A stretch of DNA of 59,499 nucleotides, from contig NZ_JADEXQ010000027.1 in the NCBI RefSeq assembly GCF_015207035.1, positions 1 through 59,499 of the forward strand, given 5' to 3'. Positions 19,410 to 28,483 of the stretch are shown piece by piece (positions within the stretch are counted from its first letter, which is position 1; every line of letters starts with the position of its first letter). This DNA is from Romeriopsis navalis LEGE 11480 (GTDB lineage: Bacteria; Cyanobacteriota; Cyanobacteriia; Leptolyngbyales; Leptolyngbyaceae). The notes under the pieces were generated by a model. That model was given only the letters and a program-made list of their open reading frames with translations. It was not told the origin of the DNA and did no database searches. The position numbers were made by a program, and so were the translations under genes.

Positions 19410-19465
19410 CGATCCCCCTAAATCCCCCTTCAAAAGGGGGACTTTGAATGATTTCCCCCTTTTTA
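19410..19465 (+). repeat. C-rich hairpin element downstream of amylase, possible terminator
   Basis: CCCCCTT (19424-19430) pairs with AAGGGGG (19434-19440), and a second CCCCCTTTTT (19455-19464) can compete for it. A GATCCCCCTAAATCCCCCTT string of this kind is a familiar dispersed short repeat in cyanobacteria (established knowledge, recalled rather than searched). The terminal T run suggests it also ends the amylase transcript. Confidence 0.55.
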
Positions 19466-19672
19466 TTGGCGCAGTCTCTCCGTAGGAGATAGAGGGTAGC
19501 TGATCCGTTGCCTTAATTTTTGGATTCGGTATGACTCAATTGCATAAAATACCTACCCAATTCGATTGCTTAGCTAGGATGTGAATTCTAATTGCGAATT
19601 GGAGAATGTTCTTAGTGCTAAAAGCTACGATTAGATCGACTGTCTACACGGGCGATCGTCGGTTGATTTGCT

Positions 19673-21274
19673 ATGAAGTCTGAAACAGAGCAACGTTATC
19701 GGGCCATGCCTGCGGAAACAGCGGCAGCGGTATTGAAATTTCGATCGCTCCAAAACCAACTGCGCGATCGCTGGCGCAATATCCAAGAATTCGATACCAG
19801 CGCCGCCGACATCATTGTCCTACCTTCACTCAGCCTTGATCAGCGAGAACTGAATAAAGTTGAAGGCTGCTATCACTACGAAGAACGACTGTTATTTTCG
19901 CTAATTCGTCTGCGAAATCCCCGCACCCGCGTGGTTTATATCACCTCACAGCCGATTCACCCCAGCGTCATCGACTACTACCTCCAGCTATTGCCAGGCA
20001 TTCCATTTTCCCATGCCCGCGATCGTCTACTCCTGCTCTCCACCTACGATGCTTCGACCCAAGCCTTGACCCAGAAAATCCTCGATCGCCCCCGCTTGCT
20101 CGATCGCCTGCGCTACAGCATCAACCCCGATCGGGCCTACATGATTTGCTATAACGCCACCGAGTTAGAACAAACGCTATCACTGCAACTCAATGTGCCA
20201 CTGTTTGCCGTTGACCCCGCCTTACTGCATTGGGGCACCAAGTCCGGCAGCCGCCAAATCTTCGCCGAAAGTGGGATTCAATTTCCCGATGGTAGTGATT
20301 TGGTGTGGAACGCCGCTGACTTAGCCGCAGAGATTGACGCACTGTGGCAGCGGCAACCAGATTTACAGCGTGTGGTGGTCAAACTAAATGAAGGATTTTC
20401 CGGGGAGGGCAATGCACTATTAGATTTGCGACCGTTGCAGGATGGTTCTACGGTGAGCCACGATCGAGTCCAACGCATTCAAGCCCATTTAGCCAATCTC
20501 AAATTTGAAGCCAAGGGCGAGTCTTGGACAAATTTTCAGACCAGAATTAGCGAATTAGGCGCGATCGTTGAGCAGTTTGTCGAGGGTGAAGCTAAACGAT
20601 CGCCCAGCGTTCAACTGCGCATTACCCCCGCGGGTGAAGTGGAGTTGCTCTCGACCCATGATCAAATCTTGGGCGGACCCAACGGGCAAATCTATCTGGG
20701 CTGTCGGTTTCCTGCGGATGAAACGTATCGATCGCAGCTCCAGGAAATGGGCCAGCGTGTCGGCGAAGTCTTGGCGAAAAAAGGTGTACTAGAGCGTTTC
20801 GGGGTAGATTTTGTGGCGGTGCCCAAAGACGATGGCTGGGACCTCTGGGCGATCGAGATCAACCTCCGCAAAGGCGGCACCACCCACCCGTTTATGACGC
20901 TGAAATTCCTGACCAATGGTGATTACGAAGCCGAGAGCGGACTGTTTCATGGCCGCAATCGTCAAGCCAAATACTACCTCGCCACCGATAACCTGCAAAA
21001 ACCACATTACCGGGGACTCTTACCCGATGACTTGATGGATATCATTGCCGAAAATCAACTGCATTTCGACACCAGTACCGAAACCGGCATGGTATTTCAT
21101 CTGATGGGTTGTCTCTCAGAATTTGGTAAATTAGGCGTCACCAGCATTGGCAATTCGCCCGAGCAAGCCGAGGAAATCTATCAGCGATTAGTCCAAGCCT
21201 TGGATGCCGCAACTAAAGTGCCACAGCAGCTTCAGACCTACCACTTATCCATGCAGTGGAATGGCATGCACTAA
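19673..21274 (+). CDS. PGM1-like ATP-grasp peptide ligase-related protein
   Basis: The 533-residue protein resembles the cyanobacterial relatives of the pheganomycin peptide ligase PGM1, an ATP-grasp enzyme that makes peptide bonds. An N-terminal region (about 40-190) carries DIIVLPSLSLDQRELNKV and GCYHYEERLLF. The ATP-grasp part is seen in RVVVKLNEGFSGEGNAL (lysine and glycine-rich loop), VEQFVEGEAKRSPSVQLRI, and LWAIEINLRKGGTTHP with the E-x-N metal-binding pair. The substrate is unknown; it need not be a peptide. The ATG at 19673 has no strong Shine-Dalgarno site. A pseudokinase gene begins 229 bp downstream; no link is proven. Confidence 0.75.
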   Translation: MKSETEQRYRAMPAETAAAVLKFRSLQNQLRDRWRNIQEFDTSAADIIVLPSLSLDQRELNKVEGCYHYEERLLFSLIRLRNPRTRVVYITSQPIHPSVIDYYLQLLPGIPFSHARDRLLLLSTYDASTQALTQKILDRPRLLDRLRYSINPDRAYMICYNATELEQTLSLQLNVPLFAVDPALLHWGTKSGSRQIFAESGIQFPDGSDLVWNAADLAAEIDALWQRQPDLQRVVVKLNEGFSGEGNALLDLRPLQDGSTVSHDRVQRIQAHLANLKFEAKGESWTNFQTRISELGAIVEQFVEGEAKRSPSVQLRITPAGEVELLSTHDQILGGPNGQIYLGCRFPADETYRSQLQEMGQRVGEVLAKKGVLERFGVDFVAVPKDDGWDLWAIEINLRKGGTTHPFMTLKFLTNGDYEAESGLFHGRNRQAKYYLATDNLQKPHYRGLLPDDLMDIIAENQLHFDTSTETGMVFHLMGCLSEFGKLGVTSIGNSPEQAEEIYQRLVQALDAATKVPQQLQTYHLSMQWNGMH

Positions 21275-21503
21275 ACAAGCCAACATTTTTGACAAATCAT
21301 GCAAAAACTTTGCGGAAACTGTTTGGTTTCAGTGGTTATTAGTGTATAAGTACATTAGATCTACAAAGATCGTCAATTCGATTTATTCGTTCAAACGTCC
21401 CCAGCCGATTCAGCCACCCATCCTCCAGCTAATTAATTTCGCGTGAGAATTCTGAACCAGTTTTTCACATCTTCCTAGAGATTTTCTTGATTCGTTTTGT
21501 GTA

Positions 21504-23423
21504 ATGTTAATTTCATCGATCGTCCCAAAGCTGCCGACCCATCCTAATTTCTCCGTGGTTGACATATTCGCCGCCGCCGATTTCGGTTGGGAATATTTAA
21601 TTCAAGATGTCGATGGGCTTTGGATACTCGAAGAGTTCTTACCCAGTGCCGAAACCCCACAAGATTTAGCCACGTTACAAACAGAACTGCAACAGTGGAT
21701 ACAACCGATCGCCTCAATCCGGTTTCCGCAGTTGGCTCGCAGCATCGCCATCCTCAGCTTCGATGAACGGCTGTTTTGGTTACGCGAACATATTCCGGGA
21801 CAAAGCTATCAACAATTGCTCACGCAAGCGATCGCACAAAACGATCGCTTCTCCGAAGCCGAAGTGTGGGATTTTTTAATCGATGTGTTGCAACCGTTAG
21901 CCGCCTTACATGATCAAAATATCGCCCATGGCGCAATCGACTTCAATGCGGTAATTTGTCGAGAGTCCGATGGAAATCTTGTCCTGCAAAGGTTTGGCGG
22001 AATTCGCGAATTTGGTTTAGCGCATCAGTTTTATTTGTTGCAACCGCTAATGACACCAAGTTGGCAAAGTAATCTACGCGGTCTACCCCAAGATTTACAT
22101 GACCTCGCATGGATGGCATTAGTCCTCCTCACCGGCAATCCAGAACTTGAATTAATCTCGCCAGTGCTGCATACATTGCAACGCGATGCGGTAATCAGTG
22201 ATGAACTCGCCCGCATTCTCACCCAAATGCTGCTCCCCAAACCTTGGCAACAATTTCCCCATGCCCGAGCCGTATTGCAAGCATTAGAAGCGGAATTACC
22301 CCAAGACGAGTCATTTCCAGCCCCGATCGTACCGCCAACACCTGCCACTCCCAATCAACCCACTGCACAGCAACAACCCACTCCGCCCTCAATCCCATCA
22401 CCACTATCAGTCAGCAATTCACCAGCGTCAACGAATTCAACAAACTTACCTAATCCACCAGAGCCACCCACCAATCCCGCACCACCCCGATCACCCCACC
22501 GTGATCCGATCATCATGACCTTATCGATCGTCTTCATTGGTTTAGTCACCCTGTCACTTTGGCGCATTGTCCAATCGGCCAAAATTCCCTTTCTCACCCC
22601 CAAAGCCTCACCAACAAAACCGATCGACAAACCCGTTGGCAAGTTCTCGGGGCAACCCATCACAAATACACCGAAGCCAAAACCAAGCCTCGCGGCAATC
22701 GCAACGACCAATCAACCCGCCCCAACTGCCTCTACACCAGCAGCCAAGTCAGCCACAAAACCAACAAAATCTCCAGCCAAGCATCAGCCCCAGACAAAAC
22801 ATGGCATAGCAGCAGCACTGTACGATCAACTCATTCGTGATATTCCCCAGGGCAAACAAGCACCCCAGCAAAAACTTAATCCGCTGCTGAAGCAGCTTAG
22901 TGAGGCAGCTCGCCGGGAAATGGGCGGCTATTATCGTCAAAACTACGATCGCTGGTTTGCGACATTAGCCACAAAGAAAATTAGTCAGCCAACTGTCGAT
23001 ATTCTCACCGATACATCGTTCTACATGCGATTTCCTTCTCTCCAAAAAAAGAGCTTAAATCCACGCACCTTTGGCCAAATTTGGTATGCCATAGCCCGCG
23101 ATCACATCACTGCATTAAACCAAAAACAAAATCTCAAGCGCCTTAAGGCTGGCAGCTTCAACGAATCTGGCAAGCTGCACCACGGACAAGGTCGAGTCTT
23201 TCACATCACCGTGCCGCCAGGAAGTGGGCTCAAGCTTTATCTCAAAACGAGCAAAAAGGATATTCGTCTATCCGTGATTCAGAACGAAATTATCTTGACG
23301 CGCTATTCCACCAATACTCAGTGGACAGCACCCAAATCAAAACATGGCGCGATCTACGAAATTATTCTGACGCCCATGCGAACGGAGGCTGTGCCCTATA
23401 AGCTAAGCCTGAAACAGATTTAA
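21504..23423 (+). CDS. Membrane-anchored pseudokinase with C-terminal extracytoplasmic domain
   Basis: Residues 1-265 have the fold pattern of a Ser/Thr kinase but the catalytic motifs are lost. The VAIK lysine position reads ILEEF (E43), the HRDxKxxN loop reads HGAIDFNAV (142-150), and DFG reads RFG (163-165). A Pro/Gln/Ser-rich linker (270-333) leads to one membrane span (336-357). A Lys/Pro/Thr-rich stretch follows, then a domain of about 210 residues ending in beta-rich sequence with FHITVPPGSGLKLYL. The last part may bind a ligand or cell wall. It is a likely non-catalytic signalling or scaffold protein. The start is ATG 21504. The C-terminal domain is not recognised. Confidence 0.75.
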   Translation: MLISSIVPKLPTHPNFSVVDIFAAADFGWEYLIQDVDGLWILEEFLPSAETPQDLATLQTELQQWIQPIASIRFPQLARSIAILSFDERLFWLREHIPGQSYQQLLTQAIAQNDRFSEAEVWDFLIDVLQPLAALHDQNIAHGAIDFNAVICRESDGNLVLQRFGGIREFGLAHQFYLLQPLMTPSWQSNLRGLPQDLHDLAWMALVLLTGNPELELISPVLHTLQRDAVISDELARILTQMLLPKPWQQFPHARAVLQALEAELPQDESFPAPIVPPTPATPNQPTAQQQPTPPSIPSPLSVSNSPASTNSTNLPNPPEPPTNPAPPRSPHRDPIIMTLSIVFIGLVTLSLWRIVQSAKIPFLTPKASPTKPIDKPVGKFSGQPITNTPKPKPSLAAIATTNQPAPTASTPAAKSATKPTKSPAKHQPQTKHGIAAALYDQLIRDIPQGKQAPQQKLNPLLKQLSEAARREMGGYYRQNYDRWFATLATKKISQPTVDILTDTSFYMRFPSLQKKSLNPRTFGQIWYAIARDHITALNQKQNLKRLKAGSFNESGKLHHGQGRVFHITVPPGSGLKLYLKTSKKDIRLSVIQNEIILTRYSTNTQWTAPKSKHGAIYEIILTPMRTEAVPYKLSLKQI

Positions 23424-23439
23424 TTCTCCATTCAGCGAC

Positions 23440-23613
23440 TCAAACCGTGACGACCAAACAAACCGCCTCACTCAACGCTTGTGTCGCCAAACGCTGCTGA
23501 AAAATAAATTCGCTATAGTCCGCCAAATCATCCAGCCCTAAGCAAGTCAATGCGACTTCTGTACAGATCCAAGCGCCCGTCCGCACCAAGAGTTTTGACC
23601 ATTGAATTTGCAT
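23440..23613 (-). CDS. Small (57-residue) conserved-looking protein
   Basis: A 57-codon ORF runs on the minus strand just after the convergent pseudokinase gene. It starts with ATG at 23613, preceded by AAAGGC at good distance, and begins MQIQWSKLLVRTGAWICTE. A middle segment LGLDDLADYSEFIF looks like a constrained, conserved motif, and the C-terminus is hydrophobic. I recall similar short uncharacterised cyanobacterial proteins but cannot name one. No function is proposed. Confidence 0.55.
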   Translation of the reverse strand: MQIQWSKLLVRTGAWICTEVALTCLGLDDLADYSEFIFQQRLATQALSEAVCLVVTV

Positions 23614-24295
23614 AATGTTGCCTTTAAGTAGATTGCTAAAATCGACCGAGCAGTGAACAGATCCGAATAATTACGTAGCTTAAATGCACAAATTGGGATA
23701 ATTTCGGGATCGAAAAAGGTCAAGTTTTGTAAACTTTCTACTCATATACTAAGCAGCGCGCCCGCCCTTTACTAGGGGCGGATAACCGTCTGAGTATGAA
23801 TACGATCGAGGCATTTAAGCCTTACACAACAGTACTTCTGCTTCATTTAGCACTAGGAAAATTAACCTGGTCATAGCGCCCACCAGCATCGTCGCTACAT
23901 CGGGCAAATATGAGTAACGTAAATTCTCACCACCGCGCCGCCGCTTATCCGGCGAATCGATCGATATCACCCACAATTGCCAGATTAGCAACATTGATCT
24001 GAGATTGATCTGAGTATGCGTTGCATATCTTGGGGCAATCTCACCCAATCAGCCATATTCGACCAGTTACGATGCATCAATCTGTAACTTTTATCGCCCA
24101 CTCAACCGATAATGTAACAGCTTCTCAATACATTAATGCTTTCTTAATGATTTTCCGTAGGTATCTGTGCAGTGAGTCTGAAATAGCATTCTCCCACCCC
24201 AAAAATTCCCCATTGCTCCACAGGATTAATTCAAATCGATCACACGATTCCGTTCGCTTCGAAACACAATTCTCTAGCAAAATGGGCAAGTTCGT
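23614..24295. other. Intergenic region with a GC-rich hairpin
   Basis: No reading frame here has convincing coding character. A CCGCCC/GGGCGG hairpin lies at 23762-23781. The region is AT-rich from 23640 to 23760. Two overlapping weak frames (23815-24048 minus, 24021-24341 plus) lack start signals and were not called. Confidence 0.5.
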
Positions 24296-24592
24296 ATGGA
24301 TTACTATGACAGTACGTTGCTCCGAATTTTATGGGGTTTAGTTGAATCCCACGCATACTTCCTCCGAGAGCTGAGCGATGATGCGATTATCCTATGGCTA
24401 CTCCGCACCGTTCAAGATCGTGTCTGCATTACCAGCGAAGATAGTCAGAATCTCCGAAAATACATCGCAAAACGCATATGCCTCATTCGGGACATCATCG
24501 GAACCAGCCGTGCCGGTCTATCCATTCCCGTAATTCGCGAACATTTAACGGCCCCTTCAGCAGCAGACCCCATGGTTAACTCGATCGTATAA
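24296..24592 (+). CDS. Small helical hypothetical protein
   Basis: This 98-residue ORF begins MDYYDSTLLRILWGLVESH and is predicted mostly helical, with charged and leucine residues spaced as in a soluble helical bundle (LSDDAIILWLLRTVQDRV, LRKYIAKRICLIRDIIG). The composition looks protein-coding and I recall short cyanobacterial proteins of similar style, but I cannot assign a family. The Shine-Dalgarno site is weak. A 10-bp inverted repeat at 24609-24637 follows the stop and could end its transcript. An overlapping frame at 24021-24341 is less protein-like. Confidence 0.55.
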   Translation: MDYYDSTLLRILWGLVESHAYFLRELSDDAIILWLLRTVQDRVCITSEDSQNLRKYIAKRICLIRDIIGTSRAGLSIPVIREHLTAPSAADPMVNSIV

Positions 24593-24978
24593 AAGCTAGA
24601 CAAATCCCAAGGCAGCCGTCATAAAACCGGCTGCCTTAATTATTGCTGCTACATCGAGCCGGGGCTATTTAAATAAATCATGAATTTTCAGGACTGTACG
24701 AGCAATTGCTTGTAGTGATTGACTATGATTTATTCAAAGGTTCAGTAATCACTAGATGCTCACCCTAACTAGCTGGCGACTCGGCCAACTAGTCTAATTC
24801 AATACAGTTTGCACTCAACCGTTATGGTTTGATCAAGCTATCAGCTCCAAGCTGGGCACCTTACGGCATTATCCAAGACATCCGGCGGTAATTGATTTAC
24901 CCCATGTCCGACTTAATCGTAATGAAGGCGCGAAGGATTTCGATTGGAGCCTCTTAGAGGTTCATCGGAGTCAGTTCA
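24593..24978. other. Intergenic region with inverted repeat
   Basis: The main structure is a perfect 10-bp inverted repeat, AAGGCAGCCG (24609-24618) and CGGCTGCCTT (24628-24637), with a nine-base loop. It is followed by AATTATT rather than a T run, so it is an imperfect intrinsic terminator. The remaining 340 bp lead to the SBP-OmpA gene, whose GGAG lies just before its ATG. I see no other gene or clear promoter. Confidence 0.55.
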
Positions 24979-26559
24979 ATGCGCACGAAAAATAATGAAG
25001 GTCTCGTACTTGTTTCGAGCCTGGTTGTCACGATTCTCCTATTAGGCATCGGTGGCACGTTGGTTTTACGATCGGGCATGGGCAAGCATCTATCGACGCC
25101 ACCCCCAAGCTCTCGCTATTCCAGCACCGCCCATCACCCCAATGCCAAGGTCACCCTGTCAGTTTTAGGGGATACCTTTAGTGGCTATTCAACCCTGCGG
25201 GCCAACACCTTTCAGAGTGCCTTAATCGAACGGGGAGTCGGGGTCAAATACGATGATGAATTCAATCAACTCACCCGCGCCCGCGCCATCAACAATGGCA
25301 AAGCGGACATTATCGTTACATCACTCGATCAGTTTCTACGACACAAACCCCAGGGGAAAATTGTCGGTCTTATCGATCGGACCGTTGGTGCGGATGCCGT
25401 CGTTCTGAACACCCGCCGGTTCCCTCAGCTCAAGTCCTTAGGCGATCTCGAAAAACTCGTCTCTCAACGGCGCCACCAAGGCCAAACAACCAAAATTGTG
25501 TTTGCGGGTGACACCCCCAGTGAGTTTCTCGCGATGGTGCTGGATACTTCCTTCGACAACTTCAATCTGGCTGATCTAGAAATTGCCACCGTTGCCGATG
25601 CCAGCTTAGCCACACAGAAACTCAAGGATGATGCGAATGTCGCCGTTGCCATCCTGTGGGAACCGTTTGTCCATCAGGCCAAACAACAAGGCAATACCGT
25701 CGTGCTTAGCAGCGCGGATGTGCCCAAAACGATCGTCGATGTGATCGTCGCGAGCCAGCCGATCATGAATTCGCAACCCAAAGCGGTACAGGCATTTATC
25801 GAAACCTACTATCAGCGGATTGATGCCACCTTGCAAGACCCAAACCAGCTTGTGCGCCAAATTGCCCTTGATGGCAAACTCACTCAATCCGAAGCCAAAG
25901 CCGTCAATCGCGGTATTCAATTCTTCACTTCCGTCGAAGCCCAGGAATGGATGAAATCCGGTCAGCTCGACCAGCGCATTAAGTCAATTTCCAGCATCTT
26001 GGCCCTCGCGGGGAAAGGGACACCGGTAACAGACAATCCGCAATCACTCTATTCGGCAATCTACCTCTCGCCAGTGGCAAAACGCACAAAAACCTTGATG
26101 CAAGCAATCGCGATCGATAATCCGGAATTAGCAAAACGACTGCGCCGTCGATCGACAGCTCCCGTACCACAGCCCAAAACGGTAGCCATCAATCAAGCAC
26201 CAGCGGTCGGACATCTGAAAGTGCGCGGAGAAGTGAAATTTCAAACAGGCTCCGCCGAATTAACTGGCGATAGCGCGGCCACCTTACAACAGCTCGCACA
26301 GCAGATTCGGGAATTTAGCCCGAATACGATCGGCATCCAAATCCAGGGTCACACCAGCCGGACTGGAACTGCGGCCTTAAATCAAAAATTATCGGCCCAA
26401 AGAGCAGCAGCAGTGGAACGATACCTGCAAACACAGCAAGTCAACCACTACTTAACCTCTGAGGGTTTAGGCTACTCGAAGCCGCTACCGGGAAGCGATC
26501 CAGCTTCCCCACTCAATCAGCGCACAGTGATTCGCTTAGTGCGAATTGGGGGCGCGTGA
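24979..26559 (+). CDS. Substrate-binding-protein-like domain fused to OmpA peptidoglycan-binding domain
   Basis: The 526-residue protein has an N-terminal membrane anchor (about 9-30: VLVSSLVVTILLLGIGGTLVL). A periplasmic type II binding-protein-like region follows (about 55-330: VTLSVLGDTFSGYSTLRANTFQ, ADIIVTSLDQFL, ADAVVLNTRRFP, VAILWEPFV), similar to NMT1/TauA-type ABC solute receptors. An OmpA-like C-terminus (about 410-525: VKFQTGSAELTGDSAATLQQLA, IQIQGHTSRTG, LNQKLSAQRAAAVERYL) is expected to hold peptidoglycan. No permease or ATPase lies nearby, so it is more likely a sensor or scaffold than a transporter part. GGAG precedes the ATG. It overlaps the next gene by four bases (GTGA). Confidence 0.85.
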   Translation: MRTKNNEGLVLVSSLVVTILLLGIGGTLVLRSGMGKHLSTPPPSSRYSSTAHHPNAKVTLSVLGDTFSGYSTLRANTFQSALIERGVGVKYDDEFNQLTRARAINNGKADIIVTSLDQFLRHKPQGKIVGLIDRTVGADAVVLNTRRFPQLKSLGDLEKLVSQRRHQGQTTKIVFAGDTPSEFLAMVLDTSFDNFNLADLEIATVADASLATQKLKDDANVAVAILWEPFVHQAKQQGNTVVLSSADVPKTIVDVIVASQPIMNSQPKAVQAFIETYYQRIDATLQDPNQLVRQIALDGKLTQSEAKAVNRGIQFFTSVEAQEWMKSGQLDQRIKSISSILALAGKGTPVTDNPQSLYSAIYLSPVAKRTKTLMQAIAIDNPELAKRLRRRSTAPVPQPKTVAINQAPAVGHLKVRGEVKFQTGSAELTGDSAATLQQLAQQIREFSPNTIGIQIQGHTSRTGTAALNQKLSAQRAAAVERYLQTQQVNHYLTSEGLGYSKPLPGSDPASPLNQRTVIRLVRIGGA

Positions 26560-28319
26560 TCCAGCAATCGTTGAGCGCGACTTTGCCCCGATCCACCAAT
26601 TTTTCTCCCATCACCATGTGCATACCGGCATTTGACTCCGAACGGCAGCGATTGCTCACCGAAGCGGTCAGCCTCACAGTCCAAATCAGTCGCCTCGACC
26701 GCTGTCCCCGCCAACAGCGACTGCGCGATCGCCTGACCCAACTCCAGCATCACCTAACGGGCTTTAGTCATCCCATCGGCACCCAGCCACTGCTACCCAG
26801 CGAAATCCCCCCGGAAGTCCGTCAATGTTTCGTTCAAGCGGTGCAATTATTGCCCATCTATCGCACGCTGGGCAGCAACGCTCAAACCTACGGCACTTGG
26901 CAATCGACCACATTATCCCAATATCGTGCGGATACGATTCCAGTGAGTTGGTCGAGCGATGCGTTTTCCGCCCAGCTAATGGCCATGTTTGAGCTACAGA
27001 CCACTGAGCAAACAACGATCACCACAACCCGAACGAGCACACAAGCCAACATCAACCAGCATCAAAGGGTGATTCAGGCCTTACTCGATCGATACAATCA
27101 GCTAACAACACCATCCGACAATCTCGCGTTATTCCAGGCCTTAGTCGGTGAATTGCCGATTCCCATCGCCGCACTACACACCGTTGCGACTCCGAGCCAA
27201 GTGATTTTTTTGTTGGACTATGAAGGCGATCGTCTGCGGCGGAATGAACAGTGGGACAGTCTCAATGTCGGTGAGCAACAAGCGGTACAAACATTTCTCC
27301 AGACAATGACAACATTCGAGTTTAGTCAGTTTGCCAACTTTCCCACCTTTGGTAAATTCAATGCGACAGTCCTACGGCCGGATTTATGTCAAGCACTGGC
27401 TCAAGTAACCGGGGTTTCGATGTTCCAAGTGGTTCGCATTCTGCAACAGGCGATCGGGCTGGTCAAACTGACCAAAGCCGAAACATTTCTGGTCCACGAT
27501 ATTTGTGGTCATGGATGGCAGCATTTACTCACCCAGTTTGGCGGCGATTATGCAATTTTGGCCCTAGCGGATCAGCCGCTCAAACCCGGATTGGCCGCTT
27601 ATACAGCAGTGGGACCGATCGCACTGCGAGAAGTGATTCAGCGGGAAGTCGCTCAATTGTCAGGCGATCGCATTCGCATCGATATTGAACTGGCGCGACG
27701 CTTTTTCCATGGCGAGGTAACGCAGCGGTTGACTTGCTTGTTGACCCACCTGATCGGGGAAATGCTGGCGGACTTTCATGAGTTTAAATGGGTCTGGCAA
27801 AATCCAGCGGACGCGGCACAGTTGCCCTCATCATCGACATTTCACACCCTACCAGCCAAGTTAGACCTTAGCATCTTGGATGTAGAATTTCTGTTTGCGC
27901 GATTGCTGCACCCTTTACTCAATCTCACAATTCACCCCCAAACCGATTCACTCTTAGAGCAATCGCTCCTAACTGAGTGGGGCCAGTTTGATACCGCCAC
28001 TCGCCGACAACTCAAACGATCGTTGCTTCAGTTGCATCATATTTTCTGGGAAGAATATCTGACCCACTATCAATCGATCGCCACACAACCCAATGGCCAA
28101 TTGGGGCAGATCATCAGCAATCTACTCTATATTCAAAACACCAGCAACGCACTATATCGCAGTGATTGGGCCAAGACAGATTTACCCTTCCAAGATCTTT
28201 TATCACTGTTCATTGGCTGCTATTGTTCCGAGAATGCCTACGATCGCTTTTGGCAACTCGACGAAATCCTGGCCCAATATTTCATTCCCTGCTGGTTACA
28301 GCTTCCGGGCTGTAACTAA
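26556..28319 (+). CDS. Unknown protein with HDxCGH motif, coupled to SBP-OmpA gene
   Basis: I do not recognise this 587-residue protein. It starts with GTG inside the GTGA that ends the previous gene, so it is translationally coupled to the SBP-OmpA fusion. It is rich in Gln, Thr and Leu, has no signal peptide or membrane span, and looks mostly helical. The striking element is FLVHDICGHGWQ near residue 311, where H314, D315, C317 and H319 could bind metal. The HDxxGH arrangement recalls the iron-binding motif of aromatic amino acid hydroxylases, but the rest of that fold is not evident. A later LIGEMLADFHEFKW segment offers Glu and His. The function is open; a role with its envelope partner is the simplest inference. 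Confidence 0.65.
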   Translation: MIQQSLSATLPRSTNFSPITMCIPAFDSERQRLLTEAVSLTVQISRLDRCPRQQRLRDRLTQLQHHLTGFSHPIGTQPLLPSEIPPEVRQCFVQAVQLLPIYRTLGSNAQTYGTWQSTTLSQYRADTIPVSWSSDAFSAQLMAMFELQTTEQTTITTTRTSTQANINQHQRVIQALLDRYNQLTTPSDNLALFQALVGELPIPIAALHTVATPSQVIFLLDYEGDRLRRNEQWDSLNVGEQQAVQTFLQTMTTFEFSQFANFPTFGKFNATVLRPDLCQALAQVTGVSMFQVVRILQQAIGLVKLTKAETFLVHDICGHGWQHLLTQFGGDYAILALADQPLKPGLAAYTAVGPIALREVIQREVAQLSGDRIRIDIELARRFFHGEVTQRLTCLLTHLIGEMLADFHEFKWVWQNPADAAQLPSSSTFHTLPAKLDLSILDVEFLFARLLHPLLNLTIHPQTDSLLEQSLLTEWGQFDTATRRQLKRSLLQLHHIFWEEYLTHYQSIATQPNGQLGQIISNLLYIQNTSNALYRSDWAKTDLPFQDLLSLFIGCYCSENAYDRFWQLDEILAQYFIPCWLQLPGCN

Positions 28320-28483
28320 AACACGGCATCACTTTTCTCCCCTTCTGAGCAATTCCCCCGAATAACTTGGTGCCATTCACGAATGACTAGTCCACAATAG
28401 AGTCTGGATTGGAATACCGTAATGCACTAACATGCCTTTTCCGTGCATTTGTACTGTTTTATTGTTTTATCGAGGTTTGCGTT

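Noticed and set aside
24021-24341. A 106-residue plus-strand frame.
   Set aside because: It overlaps the better small ORF at 24296, lacks a ribosome site and has an unprotein-like composition.
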